64,000 bases of DNA, taken from Sporosalibacterium faouarense (GTDB lineage: Bacteria > Bacillota > Clostridia > Tissierellales > VENL01). The stretch's first letter is position 1. Every line of letters starts with the position of its first letter. The position numbers were made by a program, and so were the translations under genes. The notes beneath the pieces are model-generated. The model saw nothing but the letters and a program-made list of their open reading frames with translations, ran no database searches and was not told the DNA's origin. Positions 16,110 through 26,088 of the stretch are shown here, piece by piece. Location: positions 24,227 through 88,226 of the forward strand of contig NZ_JAETGO010000045.1 in the NCBI RefSeq assembly GCF_016765695.1, written 5' to 3'.

Positions 16110-16149
16110 AACAGTCATGAGCCCTTTTGCTCATGACTGTTAATTTTTT
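16110..16149 (+). terminator. Terminator of lysine riboswitch 2
   Basis: A perfect 12-bp stem AACAGTCATGAG / CTCATGACTGTT with an 8-nt loop, then AATTTTTT. It ends 73 bp before lysA. Confidence 0.85.
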
Positions 16150-16222
16150 GAATAAATAATTTAAATAAAACTATAATTAAGATAAATTCATATAAAATAG
16201 AAAATGAAAGGAGAATTATCAA

Positions 16223-17524
16223 ATGAAGCTTTTTGGAACGATGAATATTAATAATAAAGGTCATTTAGAAATAGGTGGATGTGACTCAATGGATTTAATA
16301 AGTGAATATGGAACACCACTTTATATAGTGGATGAGGCTTTAGTAAGGGAAAGATGTCAATCATTTAGATTAAACTTTTCACACAAGGATATTGATGCTG
16401 AAGTTATATATGCATCAAAAGCTTTTCTTAGTATAGCTATGTGTCAGTTAATAGAGGAAGAAGGATTATCTCTAGATGTGGTATCGGGAGGCGAACTATA
16501 TACTGCGATTAAAGCAGGTTTTCCCCTAGAGAAGATATATATGCATGGCAATAATAAGACTAGAGATGAGTTGACAATGGCTATAGAAGCCGGTGTAGGT
16601 AGAATCATTGTTGATAATAGGAATGAAATAGAATTAATTGAAAAGTTGTGTAAATCTTTAGATAAGGATATAGCTATTTTACTGAGAGTTAATCCTGGGA
16701 TTGAGGCCCATACTCATGAATATATAAAAACTACTAAAAATGACTCTAAGTTTGGAGAAAGTATTTTCACTGAAGATATTTATGAAATTATTAATAAAAT
16801 TAATTCTAGTAGATATATAGAATTTAAAGGATTACACAGTCACATAGGTTCACAAATATTTCAAGAAAAATCATTCTATGAGCAAAGCAATGTAATGCTA
16901 GAACTAATAAAAAGGATTAAAGAAAAAAGTAATGTTGACGTTAAAGAATTAAATCTAGGTGGTGGATTTGGAATTTACTACTCCCAAGGAGATTCACCTA
17001 TAGATTTGAATCAATTTCTACAAAATATGATTGTGAACATAAAGGAGAAAGCTAGAGAATTAGGAGTGATTACTCCTAAGATTATGATAGAACCTGGTAG
17101 AACTATAATTGCAAATGCGGGTACTACACTATATAGAGTAGGAAGTACAAAGAATACCTATGGGGGAAAACATTATGTATTTGTAGATGGAGGAATGAAT
17201 GATAATCCGAGAACTGCTTTATATGGGGCACAGTACGAAGCTGCAATAGCTAATAGAATGGTAGATCCTAATGAAGATACTTACACTATTACGGGTAAAT
17301 GCTGCGAATCAGGTGACATCATTGTAAAAAATATATCTCTTCCTCATCCAAATATTGATGATGTGATAGCAGTATCTAGCACGGGAGCATATAACTATAG
17401 TATGGCCAGTAATTATAATAGATTGCCTAGGCCTCCAGTAGTATTTGTAAAGAACAAAGAAAGCAAATGTGTGGTTAGAAGAGAAACCTATGAAGATATT
17501 ATAAGAAATGATTTGGTCATCTGA
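16223..17524 (+). CDS. lysA: Diaminopimelate decarboxylase
   Basis: The 433-aa PLP enzyme converts meso-diaminopimelate to lysine, the last step of the pathway. It is a fold type III decarboxylase: PLP lysine in VIYASKAF (about 60-67), HSHIGSQI, GGGFGIYY, EPGR and CESGD near the C terminus are all present. Length is normal. AAAGGAG ribosome site. It is the first gene after the tandem lysine riboswitches and 17 bp before lysC. Confidence 0.96.
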   Translation: MKLFGTMNINNKGHLEIGGCDSMDLISEYGTPLYIVDEALVRERCQSFRLNFSHKDIDAEVIYASKAFLSIAMCQLIEEEGLSLDVVSGGELYTAIKAGFPLEKIYMHGNNKTRDELTMAIEAGVGRIIVDNRNEIELIEKLCKSLDKDIAILLRVNPGIEAHTHEYIKTTKNDSKFGESIFTEDIYEIINKINSSRYIEFKGLHSHIGSQIFQEKSFYEQSNVMLELIKRIKEKSNVDVKELNLGGGFGIYYSQGDSPIDLNQFLQNMIVNIKEKARELGVITPKIMIEPGRTIIANAGTTLYRVGSTKNTYGGKHYVFVDGGMNDNPRTALYGAQYEAAIANRMVDPNEDTYTITGKCCESGDIIVKNISLPHPNIDDVIAVSSTGAYNYSMASNYNRLPRPPVVFVKNKESKCVVRRETYEDIIRNDLVI

Positions 17525-17541
17525 TAGAGAGGGGGATTCTA

Positions 17542-18747
17542 TTGAATATCATAGTACAAAAATATGGTGGTACATCAGTTGAGTCAATAGAAAAAATGCA
17601 GAATATTACAAATAAAATAATTAATAAAATTAATCAAGGTCATAATGTGGTTGTCGTTGCTTCAGCAATGGGAAAAACGACGAATCAGCTTTTAAAAATG
17701 GCTGAATCAATTTCTGTCAATCCATGTAAAAGAGAACTAGATATGCTTATGTCTACTGGAGAGCAGGTTTCGATATCTCTTTTATCAATGATTTTGAAAG
17801 AAAAAGGATATGATTCTATATCACTAACAGGATTTCAAGCAGGTATTAGAACCGAAGGAGTGCATACAAAAAATAAGATAGCACGAGTAAATATTGATAA
17901 TATTAAAAAACATGTACAACAGGGAAAAATTGTTGTTGTAGCAGGGTTCCAAGGTATTAATGAAATAGGAGATATAACAACACTAGGTCGAGGTGGCTCA
18001 GATACTACAGCAGTTGCCTTGGCTGCGAAGTTGGAATGTGCTTGTGAGATATATACAGATGTTGAAGGTATATATAGTATAGATCCAAGAGTATATGCTG
18101 ATGCTAAGAAACTTGAATATATAAGCTATGAAGAAATGATGGAAATGTCTAGCTTAGGAGCTAAGGTCATGGAACCGAGATCAGTTGAATTAGGAAAGAA
18201 GTATAATGTACCAATATATGTGGCATCAAGCCATAAGGATATAAAAGGAACTTATATAAAGGAGTTTGATCAAACTATGGAACAGAAAAGTATAACTGGC
18301 TTAAGTGTTAGTGATAATGTATTGATGATAACAGTTAATCATGTGCCGTATTCCCCAGTGAATATATCCGATGTATTTGGAAGATTAGCAGGTCAAGATG
18401 TGAATATAGATATGATAAGCCAAACATCTCCAAATCAAGGTCATGTAAACATATCATTTACCACATCTAAAGAGGATGAATCAACTATAGATGATATAAT
18501 GAGAAGTTTAAAAGGAAAATACGGCGGTATAGAATTACAAAAAGATGCTGATATTACGAAAATATCCGTTATTGGTACTGGAATGAGGAATGAATCAGGC
18601 GTGGCATCTAAAGTATTTAAACTGTTCGCAGACCATAGTATTGAGTTTAAACAGGTTACCACTTCTGAGATAAGTATTTCATATACTATTAAATCTAAGG
18701 ATAAGCTGAGAGCTGTAAATATGCTTGCCAAGACTTTTAACCTTTAA
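17542..18747 (+). CDS. lysC: Aspartate kinase
   Basis: The 401-aa enzyme phosphorylates aspartate, the first committed step toward lysine. It starts with the kinase signature KYGGTSVESIEKM. GRGGSDTTAVALAA and TDVEGIYSIDPR follow, and two ACT domains occupy about 265-401, the allosteric inhibition site. The start is TTG after a strong GGGGG site. Placement behind lysine riboswitches implies a lysine-responsive isozyme. Confidence 0.95.
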   Translation: MNIIVQKYGGTSVESIEKMQNITNKIINKINQGHNVVVVASAMGKTTNQLLKMAESISVNPCKRELDMLMSTGEQVSISLLSMILKEKGYDSISLTGFQAGIRTEGVHTKNKIARVNIDNIKKHVQQGKIVVVAGFQGINEIGDITTLGRGGSDTTAVALAAKLECACEIYTDVEGIYSIDPRVYADAKKLEYISYEEMMEMSSLGAKVMEPRSVELGKKYNVPIYVASSHKDIKGTYIKEFDQTMEQKSITGLSVSDNVLMITVNHVPYSPVNISDVFGRLAGQDVNIDMISQTSPNQGHVNISFTTSKEDESTIDDIMRSLKGKYGGIELQKDADITKISVIGTGMRNESGVASKVFKLFADHSIEFKQVTTSEISISYTIKSKDKLRAVNMLAKTFNL

Positions 18748-18868
18748 ATAAGATAAGTAGCATTATTTATAAAGAATAAATAATTTTTTGGGCAATGCTT
18801 AGTACTTAAATTTATGAAAAATGTACTGGATTGAACTATTTTTTAGTATAAATAAAGGGGAGATATCT

Positions 18869-19717
18869 TTGATATATTTTGAGAAACTTCAAGGAGCAGG
18901 TAATGACTTCATTATATTTAATGGTAATAAGGAAGAACTACCATCCTTATCAAAACTAGCTAAGGAAGTATGTGATAGACATTTTGGGATAGGAGCAGAC
19001 GGTATGATAGTTGTAGCACAGTCTAAAATAGCAGATGTGAAAATGATATTTTACAATGCCGATGGATCAATAGCTCCGATGTGTGGAAATGGAATAAGAT
19101 GCTTTGGAAAGTATGTTTATGATAAAGGAATTGTTGATAAAGAAAACTTTGATGTTGAAACCTTAGCAGGGATTATTAAAATAGATATTCTAAAGGGAAA
19201 TAAAGAAGACAGTATAGATAGAATTAAAGTTAATATGGGCAAAGCTTCCTTTGATACTAGCAAATTTCCTATAAAAACAGATAAAGAACAGTTTATAGAA
19301 GAAGATATTAATATTAATAATAAAATGTTTAAAATTACTGCTTTACTTATGGGAACCATTCATACAGTAGTATTTGTAGATGATCTTGAAGAAATAGATA
19401 TTAGTGAATTGGGATTCTATATAGAGAATCTGCCTATATTTCCAGAGAAAACTAATGTAAACTTTTGCGAAATTATTGATGATCATAATTTAAAGGTAAT
19501 TACTTGGGAAAGAGGGGTTGGTCAGACATTAGCCTGTGGCACAGGTTCAACTGCAGTAGCAATTACAAGTCAAAAGATTAATAGAACAAGTGACCGAGTT
19601 AATATACATGTCCTTGGGGGCAGTCTAGAAATAGAAAACACAAATGATGGAGTGTATATGACTGGGCCTGCTGAGCTTATATGTACAGGCTATTATAATG
19701 AATCTATAGAGGAGTGA
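18869..19717 (+). CDS. dapF: Diaminopimelate epimerase
   Basis: The 282-aa enzyme interconverts LL- and meso-diaminopimelate. The two catalytic Cys lie in MCGNGIRCFG and ACGTGSTAV. The family N terminus (IYFEKLQGAGNDFI) starts at the TTG at 18869, which has GGGGAG 7 bp upstream. An ATG 16 codons earlier (18821) has no ribosome site and adds a non-homologous tail, so it was rejected. The stop is 5 bp from the asd start. Confidence 0.93.
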   Translation: MIYFEKLQGAGNDFIIFNGNKEELPSLSKLAKEVCDRHFGIGADGMIVVAQSKIADVKMIFYNADGSIAPMCGNGIRCFGKYVYDKGIVDKENFDVETLAGIIKIDILKGNKEDSIDRIKVNMGKASFDTSKFPIKTDKEQFIEEDININNKMFKITALLMGTIHTVVFVDDLEEIDISELGFYIENLPIFPEKTNVNFCEIIDDHNLKVITWERGVGQTLACGTGSTAVAITSQKINRTSDRVNIHVLGGSLEIENTNDGVYMTGPAELICTGYYNESIEE

Positions 19718-19722
19718 TAAAA

Positions 19723-20730
19723 ATGAAGAGAATTAATTTAGCTATAGTAGGAGCAACAGGAATGGTTGGTAGGACATTTATACAAGTTTTAGAGGAAAGG
19801 GACTTCCCTGTTAATGAAATATACTTTTTTGCTTCAGCTAAATCAAAGGGACAAGTATTATCTTTTAGAGGGAAAGAGTTTGTTGTGGAAGAGTTAAGTG
19901 AAGAGTCATTTGATAGAGAAATAGATATAGCTTTATTTTCTGCAGGTGGTGAGGTTAGTAAGAGGTTTGCACCAATAGCAAGGGACAAAGGGATTATAGT
20001 TATAGATAATAGTAGCGCATGGAGAATGGAAAAAGATGTGCCTTTGATTGTACCAGAAGCAAATCCAGAGGATATTAAATGGCATAATGGAATAATAGCG
20101 AATCCAAATTGTAGTACAATACAGGCAATATTGCCCCTTAAAGTATTAGACAATGCTTTTAAAATAAAGAGGGTAGTCTATTCTACTTATCAAGCAGTGT
20201 CTGGATCTGGAGTAGGAGGAATAAAAGACTTAAAAAATGGAGTTAATGGTATTGAAAACTCTAAATATCCTCATCCAATAGCATTCAATTGTCTGCCTCA
20301 TATAGATATATTTATGGATAATGGATATACAAAGGAGGAAATAAAGATGATTGAAGAAACAAAGAAAATACTTGGCAATGATGAACTAAGGATAACTGCT
20401 ACAACAGTTAGGGTTCCTGTAAAGTATGGACACAGTATTTCAGTGAATGTTGAGTTTGAAAATAACTTTGAAATTAGAGATGTATATAGTGTCTTAGAAA
20501 AAGCTCAAGGAATAATTATAAAGGATAATCCAAAAGAAAACATATATCCTATGCCTTTATATGCTGAAGGAACGGATGACGTTTACGTAGGTAGGATAAG
20601 AAGGGATTTTAGCTTGGAAAATGGACTTAATATATGGGTTGTGGCAGACAATATTCGTAAAGGTGCAGCTACAAACACAGTTCAAATAGCAGAACTGTTA
20701 TTGGAGGATGATGAAAATGACATTATTTAA
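19723..20730 (+). CDS. asd: Aspartate-semialdehyde dehydrogenase
   Basis: The 335-aa NADPH-dependent enzyme makes aspartate semialdehyde from aspartyl phosphate. The Rossmann motif [10 protein letters not shown], catalytic Cys in NPNCSTIQ and a later catalytic His region (VPVKYGHS) are present. ATG 19723 has GGAG 8 bp upstream; a GTG at 19714 is possible but poorly placed. The gene overlaps dapA by 14 bp. Confidence 0.95.
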   Translation: MKRINLAIVGATGMVGRTFIQVLEERDFPVNEIYFFASAKSKGQVLSFRGKEFVVEELSEESFDREIDIALFSAGGEVSKRFAPIARDKGIIVIDNSSAWRMEKDVPLIVPEANPEDIKWHNGIIANPNCSTIQAILPLKVLDNAFKIKRVVYSTYQAVSGSGVGGIKDLKNGVNGIENSKYPHPIAFNCLPHIDIFMDNGYTKEEIKMIEETKKILGNDELRITATTVRVPVKYGHSISVNVEFENNFEIRDVYSVLEKAQGIIIKDNPKENIYPMPLYAEGTDDVYVGRIRRDFSLENGLNIWVVADNIRKGAATNTVQIAELLLEDDENDII

Positions 20731-21604
20731 GGGTTCAGGTGTGGCGCTTGTAACACCATTTAAAAGTAATAAGGTTAATTATCAAAAGCTTGAAGAATTA
20801 ATTGAATGGCATATTGAAAATAGTACTGATGCAATTATAATCTGTGGAACAACAGGGGAAGCTTCTACTATGACAAGGGAAGAAAAAAAGAAAGTTATAA
20901 GATTTACGGTTGAACAGGTTAATAATCGTATACCTGTGATTGCGGGAACAGGTAGTAATAATACAATTGAAGCAATAGAATTAAGTAAATATTCACAAGA
21001 AGTGGGTGCAAATGGCCTTTTGATAGTAACACCCTATTATAATAAAACTACTCAGAAAGGGTTAATAAAGCACTATACCACTATTGCAGATAGCATAAAT
21101 ATACCTATTATACTATATAATGTTCCGGGAAGAACTGGATTAAATATGACGCCTAAAACAGTATTCCAGTTGGCTAGTCATCCTAATATACAAGGTGTAA
21201 AAGAAGCTAGTGGTAATATTAGTCAAGTAGCAGAGATAGCTAGAATATGCCCTGATGATTTCTATATTTATTCAGGAAATGATGATCAAATAGTGCCACT
21301 CTTATCACTGGGAGGTCAAGGGGTAATATCAGTTGTAGCTAATATTTTACCTAAGGAAACTCATGATATAGTTTCAAGTTATTTAAGTGGAAAAATTGAC
21401 CATGCAAGAGAACTACAATTACATCTTAATGGATTAATAAACTCACTATTTATTGAGACAAATCCAATGCCTATAAAGACAGCAATGAACATATTAGGTA
21501 TGGATGCAGGGGAAGTGAGACTACCATTAACTAAGATGGAGCCACAAAATATAGAAATACTTTTAAATAATTTAGAAGAAATAGGTTTAATTAGTAGGAG
21601 GTAA
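20717..21604 (+). CDS. dapA: 4-hydroxy-tetrahydrodipicolinate synthase
   Basis: The 295-aa TIM-barrel lyase condenses pyruvate with aspartate semialdehyde. The Schiff-base Lys lies in GVKEASGN, the catalytic Tyr in [11 protein letters not shown], and GTTGEAST and YNVPGRT are conserved. ATG 20717 lies 9 bp after GGAGG; earlier ATGs at 20708 and 20711 sit too close to it. The start lies inside the end of asd, so translation is coupled. Confidence 0.95.
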   Translation: MTLFKGSGVALVTPFKSNKVNYQKLEELIEWHIENSTDAIIICGTTGEASTMTREEKKKVIRFTVEQVNNRIPVIAGTGSNNTIEAIELSKYSQEVGANGLLIVTPYYNKTTQKGLIKHYTTIADSINIPIILYNVPGRTGLNMTPKTVFQLASHPNIQGVKEASGNISQVAEIARICPDDFYIYSGNDDQIVPLLSLGGQGVISVVANILPKETHDIVSSYLSGKIDHARELQLHLNGLINSLFIETNPMPIKTAMNILGMDAGEVRLPLTKMEPQNIEILLNNLEEIGLISRR

Positions 21605-21608
21605 TTCA

Positions 21609-22361
21609 ATGATAAAAGTTATACTTTATGGATGCAATGGCAAAATGGGTCAGGTAATGAGTAATCAGTTAATGATGGAGAATGACTTCGAAATTGTTGC
21701 TGGAATTGATAGAGATACAGTCAAGCATGAAAATAATTATCCAGTTTATAATAGTCCATATGACTATAAAGAAGAAGTAGATATTATCATAGATTTTTCT
21801 CATACATCCTATTTAGAAGAGATGTTAGAGTTTGCTGTAAATAAACGTATTCCATTGGTGATAGCAACTACAGGGCTTACCAAAGAACATATGGAGGGAA
21901 TACAGGAAGCATCTAAGAATATCCCGATTCTTTATTCGTCAAATATGTCCTTAGGCGTCAATGTATTAAGAAAGGTTTTGAGACAGATAAGTCCAGTTAT
22001 AGATGAAAGCTTTGATATAGAGATTATTGAAAAACATCATAATAAAAAATTAGATGCTCCTAGTGGTACGGCTTATTTATTAGCTAATACTATTAATGAA
22101 TCTTTAAGTAATAAGAAAGAATATGTTTATGGTAGAGAAGGGAAAGATGCCAGGAGAAAGAATAATGAGATTGGCATCCATGCAATTCGTGGTGGGACTA
22201 TAGCTGGAGAGCATTCTGTTATTTTCGCAGGTCTTGATGAAGTAATAGAAATAAAGCATACTGCTCTATCTAAAAATATCTTTGCCATGGGAGCTATAAG
22301 GAGTGCTAAATTTATCATAGAGAGCCAGCCGGGATTTTACACTATAGATGACATTTTTTGA
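21609..22361 (+). CDS. dapB: 4-hydroxy-tetrahydrodipicolinate reductase
   Basis: The 250-aa NAD(P)H-dependent reductase has the dinucleotide motif GCNGKMGQ at residues 8-15 and the DapB signature EIIEKHHNKKLDAPSGTA. Length is normal. TAGGAGG ribosome site; the start is 4 bp past dapA. Confidence 0.95.
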   Translation: MIKVILYGCNGKMGQVMSNQLMMENDFEIVAGIDRDTVKHENNYPVYNSPYDYKEEVDIIIDFSHTSYLEEMLEFAVNKRIPLVIATTGLTKEHMEGIQEASKNIPILYSSNMSLGVNVLRKVLRQISPVIDESFDIEIIEKHHNKKLDAPSGTAYLLANTINESLSNKKEYVYGREGKDARRKNNEIGIHAIRGGTIAGEHSVIFAGLDEVIEIKHTALSKNIFAMGAIRSAKFIIESQPGFYTIDDIF

Positions 22362-22395
22362 GATAAGATAATAAACAAATTTAAGAAAGGATGAA

Positions 22396-23139
22396 ATGCA
22401 AATGACTATTGAAGGTAGAATGTTAAACACTGAAAAGCAGTTAAATAATGCCTATGAAATTGCAAGGTTTATCAAGGAAGCAAAAAAATCTACACCGATA
22501 AAGCTGTATATCAAGGGAAATCTTGATGAAATGGACTTTACAGGCTTAAAAGTTTTTGGGGAAGGAAACTCAAAGATAGTGTTTGGAGAATATGACGATA
22601 TATTAAATATTCTTAGAAAATATAAAGAAAAAATTGAAGACTTCCATATTGAAAATGATAGGAGAAACTCGGCGATTCCACTTTTGGATATAAAGGATAT
22701 TAAAGCTCGTATTGAGCCCGGTGCCATTATTAGAGATATGGTAGAAATCGGTGAGAATGCAGTTATAATGATGGGAGCTGTTATAAATATAGGGGCTGAA
22801 ATCGGTGAAAATACAATGATTGATATGAATGCAGTGGTTGGGGCACGAGGAACTATTGGTAACAATGTCCATGTAGGAGCAGGAGCAGTAATAGCAGGAG
22901 TATTAGAGCCACCTAGCAAAACACCTGTAATAATTGAAGATGATGTACTTATTGGAGCGAACGCAGTTGTTTTAGAGGGAGTAAGAGTAGGTAAAGGAGC
23001 AGTGGTAGCTGCAGGATCTATGGTTACTAGAGATGTACCTGCCAATAGCGTCGTAGCTGGTACACCAGCAAGGGTGATTAAAGAAAAGGATGCAAAGACA
23101 GCGGATAAAGTAAAGATATTAGATGATTTAAGAAAATAA
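22396..23139 (+). CDS. dapH: Tetrahydrodipicolinate N-acetyltransferase
   Basis: The 247-aa left-handed beta-helix acyltransferase has an N-terminal helical domain and hexapeptide repeats from about 95 to 215 ([44 protein letters not shown]). This is the DapH (YkuQ) acetylase-branch enzyme rather than succinyl DapD. ATG 22396 and 22402 are both possible. It is followed by a dispersed repeat at 23147. Confidence 0.92.
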   Translation: MQMTIEGRMLNTEKQLNNAYEIARFIKEAKKSTPIKLYIKGNLDEMDFTGLKVFGEGNSKIVFGEYDDILNILRKYKEKIEDFHIENDRRNSAIPLLDIKDIKARIEPGAIIRDMVEIGENAVIMMGAVINIGAEIGENTMIDMNAVVGARGTIGNNVHVGAGAVIAGVLEPPSKTPVIIEDDVLIGANAVVLEGVRVGKGAVVAAGSMVTRDVPANSVVAGTPARVIKEKDAKTADKVKILDDLRK

Positions 23140-23146
23140 TATTATT

Positions 23147-23210
23147 GAGGAAATTGTGTATTAAAATTTTGTGATTCAATGTATTAGTTTCAAAATACAC
23201 AAATTTCTCA
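23147..23210. repeat. Dispersed repeat, copy A (hairpin form)
   Basis: The unit GAGGAAATTGTGTATTAAAA opens the element, and an imperfect inverted copy of the unit (AATACACAAATTTCTCA) closes it about 30 bp later. It fills the gap between dapH and the aminotransferase and belongs to the same family as copies at 26136, 28616 and 39339. Confidence 0.55.
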
Positions 23211-23242
23211 CTTATATACCAATGTAATAGGGGGTGTTAAGT

Positions 23243-24433
23243 ATGAGTAATATTTTTGAGGAAGATAAAAAATACGTTTTAAATGTATATAGAAGAGACA
23301 AATTAAAAATCACAGAAGGTAGAGGGTCTTACCTTTATGATGAAGATGGAAATAAATATCTAGATATGTATAGTGGTATTGCAGTAAATAATTTAGGGTT
23401 AAGTAATCCTGAAGTTCTATCTAGAATTGCTAGTCAAGCCTCTAAATTTATTCATCTGTCTAATTACTTCGTATCTGAGCCTACAGTAAAGCTTGCGAAA
23501 CTATTAGTAGAATCTAGCTTTGCATCTAAAGTGTTTTTTACTAACTCAGGTGCTGAGGCAAATGAAGCGGCAATTAAACTGGCAAGAAAATTTGGTAAAG
23601 AATTAAATAGAAATAAGATTGAAATACTTACAGCCTACAATTCTTTTCATGGTAGAACTTGTGGTAGTTTAACATTAACTGGACAAAAGAAATATCAAAA
23701 CGATTTTCAACCTTTGTTATCAGGAGTGGGTCACTTTATTTTTAATGATATAATCTCACTTAGAGAAAAAGTTAATGAAAATACTTGTGCAGTTTTCTTA
23801 GAGATGATTCAAGGAGAGGGTGGCATTAAAGAGGCTACTCAAGAATTTATTGATACTTTGGTTGAACTTGCAAATAAATATAATTTCTTAATTATAGTTG
23901 ATGAGATTCAAACAGGACTAGGTAGAGTAGGAGACTTATTTGCTTATGAGAAATATGAATTTACGCCCCATATAGTTACCTTAGCTAAATCATTAGGTGG
24001 AGGAATCCCTCTAGGGGCTATGCTTGTAAACGAACAAATTTCAGAAGTTCTTCAACATGGAGATCATGGAAGTACCTTTGGAGGAAATTCTCTAGCTTGT
24101 GCAGCAGGTGAATATATTTTGGCAACTGTTAATAAGAATGGTTTTAAAAAAGAAGTTAAAAATAAGAGTCGTTATATTTTTAATAAAGTATATGAGCTTA
24201 GGGGTAAATTTCCCAAGATTATTAAAGAGGTTAGAGGACGGGGATTGATGATTGGTATAGATGTTGGTGATTATGCAAAAGAAATTAAGACTAAAGGCAT
24301 AGAGAGGAAATTGTTGTTGAATATAACTAATAAAACAGTTGTTAGATTGTTGCCTGCGTTAACCATTTCATTTGGTGAGATAGATGAGTTTTTATCAAAG
24401 TTTAAGCTAATATTACAGGATATAAATGAATGA
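23243..24433 (+). CDS. Class III aminotransferase, probable N-acetyl-LL-diaminopimelate aminotransferase
   Basis: The 396-aa PLP enzyme of the acetylornithine aminotransferase (ArgD) family has VFFTNSGAEANEAAIKLAR, IIVDEIQTGLGR, PLP Lys in LAKSLGGGIPLGA and HGSTFGGN. By sequence alone it would be called ArgD. Its place after dapH argues that it transaminates N-acetyl-2-amino-6-oxopimelate in lysine synthesis; ArgD enzymes are known to act on such substrates. ATG 23243 has GGGGG upstream. The expected N-acetyl-DAP deacetylase is not in the window. Confidence 0.88.
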   Translation: MSNIFEEDKKYVLNVYRRDKLKITEGRGSYLYDEDGNKYLDMYSGIAVNNLGLSNPEVLSRIASQASKFIHLSNYFVSEPTVKLAKLLVESSFASKVFFTNSGAEANEAAIKLARKFGKELNRNKIEILTAYNSFHGRTCGSLTLTGQKKYQNDFQPLLSGVGHFIFNDIISLREKVNENTCAVFLEMIQGEGGIKEATQEFIDTLVELANKYNFLIIVDEIQTGLGRVGDLFAYEKYEFTPHIVTLAKSLGGGIPLGAMLVNEQISEVLQHGDHGSTFGGNSLACAAGEYILATVNKNGFKKEVKNKSRYIFNKVYELRGKFPKIIKEVRGRGLMIGIDVGDYAKEIKTKGIERKLLLNITNKTVVRLLPALTISFGEIDEFLSKFKLILQDINE

Positions 24434-24509
24434 ACTCGTTCGGATAAATAGGTTTAAAATCCCATTTAAGGGTATAAAATTCATAAAATTATAATAAGGG
24501 GAAAATATT

Positions 24510-25211
24510 ATGGCTAATTGTGAAAGATGTACACATAATCTATGTGCAAAAAAAGTACCTATATTTTCAAATTTGTCCCGAGATGAATTGATTGAAATAA
24601 TAAAGATGACAGGACATAGGGAATATAAAAAAGGAGAAACTATTTTTTTAGAGGGTACAGACGCAAATACTTTATATATAATTAATGAAGGTAGAATAAA
24701 GCTATTTAAGTATACTAAGGATGGAAAGGAGCAAATACTTCATATCCTATCCAATGGAGATTTCTTTGGTGAGTTAAATCTTTTTAAAGACGGCGAGTAT
24801 AATTTTAATGCAAAAGCAATTATGGAAACTAAGATTTGCACATTAACAAAAGATAAAATGAAGGCAATTATTTTAGATAAGCCTGAGATTGGATTAAAGA
24901 TACTTGAGGTTATAGGTGACAGGCTATCAAATGTAGAAACATTAGCTCAGAGTTTAGCAACAAATGATGTTGAAGCTAGAATAGCTAAGTTACTTTTAGA
25001 TTTAAAAGAAGAATATGGGAAAGAGGTACTTAAAGGTACTTCTTTGAAATTACCTATTACTAAAGGTGATATGTCAAATTATACAGGAGTTGCTAGGGAG
25101 ACAATTAGTAGAAAACTCAAGAAATTTGAAGAAGAAGGAATAATAGAGTTAGTTGGAACGAAAAAAATAGTAATAATTGATGAAGAAAAATTAGAAGATT
25201 ATTTATTTTAA
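24510..25211 (+). CDS. Crp/FNR-family regulator with N-terminal cysteine cluster
   Basis: The 233-aa protein has Cys at 4, 7 and 12 ahead of a cyclic-nucleotide-binding-type fold (residues 18-135), a dimerisation helix and a C-terminal HTH. The recognition helix GVARETISRKL keeps the E-xx-SR triad that in E. coli FNR contacts TTGAT half-sites. The Cys cluster suggests an Fe-S or thiol redox sensor, but only three N-terminal Cys plus none obvious centrally are visible. Directly downstream is an FNR-type operator and ric. It most likely activates the promoters at 1149 and 25216. GGGG ribosome site. Confidence 0.88.
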   Translation: MANCERCTHNLCAKKVPIFSNLSRDELIEIIKMTGHREYKKGETIFLEGTDANTLYIINEGRIKLFKYTKDGKEQILHILSNGDFFGELNLFKDGEYNFNAKAIMETKICTLTKDKMKAIILDKPEIGLKILEVIGDRLSNVETLAQSLATNDVEARIAKLLLDLKEEYGKEVLKGTSLKLPITKGDMSNYTGVARETISRKLKKFEEEGIIELVGTKKIVIIDEEKLEDYLF

Positions 25212-25215
25212 TTTG

Positions 25216-25258
25216 TTTGACTGAGGTCAAAGATATTTAAACAAATTCCTCCTATAAT
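25216..25258 (+). promoter_or_regulatory. FNR-type class II promoter of ric
   Basis: The dyad TTTGAC-TGAG-GTCAAA (25216-25231) and a perfect TATAAT at 25253-25258 are spaced exactly as before fprA (centre to first base of the -10 is 29.5 bp in both). The sequence around the -10 (CCTATAAT, then AAGTAACAA) is also shared. Confidence 0.75.
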
Positions 25259-25360
25259 TAAAGTAACAACAAGATATTAAGTTTAGTGAAATTTTGATAG
25301 CAAGATTTTGTAAAAAGAGCTTGAGATATTAAATTATAGAATTTAGAGGAGGAATTTATT

Positions 25361-26068
25361 ATGACAAAGGTATTTAATAAAAAACAAAAAATAGGTGAGA
25401 TTGCAACTATATTCCCTAAAGCTACAGATGTATTTATGAAGTATAATATTGATTTTTGTTGTGGAGGAGACAGACCATTATCAGAAGCTATTGATGAGCA
25501 AAATATAAACGAAGAAAATCTTATTTCTGAACTTAATGAAAAATATGAAATATTTAGAAATGAAGTAAGTCAGGAAAAGGATTGGACTCAAGAGTCATAT
25601 ACAGATTTAATTGATTATATAGTTAATAAGCACCATTCCTATATGAAAGAGGTTCTTCCGATAACTACTGACCTAGTAAGCAAAATATTACAAGTGCATT
25701 ATGAAGAATCCGGAGATGTTCTTTCTAAGGTTCATAGTCTATTTAATAGTTTGCGTACAGAAATAGAAGCTCACTTAATAAAAGAAGAGGAAATTTTATT
25801 TCCAAGAATTAAGGAATACGAAAAAGCTCCTTCTAAATCGTTGTTAGATGAAGCTATAAAAGTAATGGAAGAGACTGAAAACGAGCATGATAATGCAGGA
25901 GACATATTAAAGGAGATTAGAAAAATTACTAACGATTATGAAGTTCCTTCAACAGGATGTTTTACATTTGAAAAAACTTATGAAAAACTTCAAAACATTG
26001 AATCAGATTTATTTCAGCACATACATTTAGAAAATAACATCTTATTTGAAAGATTAAAAAGAAACTAA
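25361..26068 (+). CDS. ric: Iron-sulfur cluster repair di-iron protein RIC (ScdA/YtfE)
   Basis: The 235-aa cytoplasmic protein repairs Fe-S clusters damaged by NO or oxidants. The N-terminal ScdA domain carries DFCCGG (C33, C34). The hemerythrin-like four-helix bundle has His/Glu ligands in KHHSYM, EAHLIKEEEILFP, ENEHDNAG and HIHLENNILF. Length is normal. GGAGG ribosome site. It is monocistronic between an FNR-type promoter and a very strong terminator. Confidence 0.95.
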   Translation: MTKVFNKKQKIGEIATIFPKATDVFMKYNIDFCCGGDRPLSEAIDEQNINEENLISELNEKYEIFRNEVSQEKDWTQESYTDLIDYIVNKHHSYMKEVLPITTDLVSKILQVHYEESGDVLSKVHSLFNSLRTEIEAHLIKEEEILFPRIKEYEKAPSKSLLDEAIKVMEETENEHDNAGDILKEIRKITNDYEVPSTGCFTFEKTYEKLQNIESDLFQHIHLENNILFERLKRN

Positions 26069-26088
26069 GATATATTGAGAAATAAAGT

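Noticed and set aside
22452..23045. 197-codon minus-strand ORF over dapH
   Set aside because: Mirror of the hexapeptide-repeat gene; Ser/Thr/Pro-rich translation is an antisense artefact.
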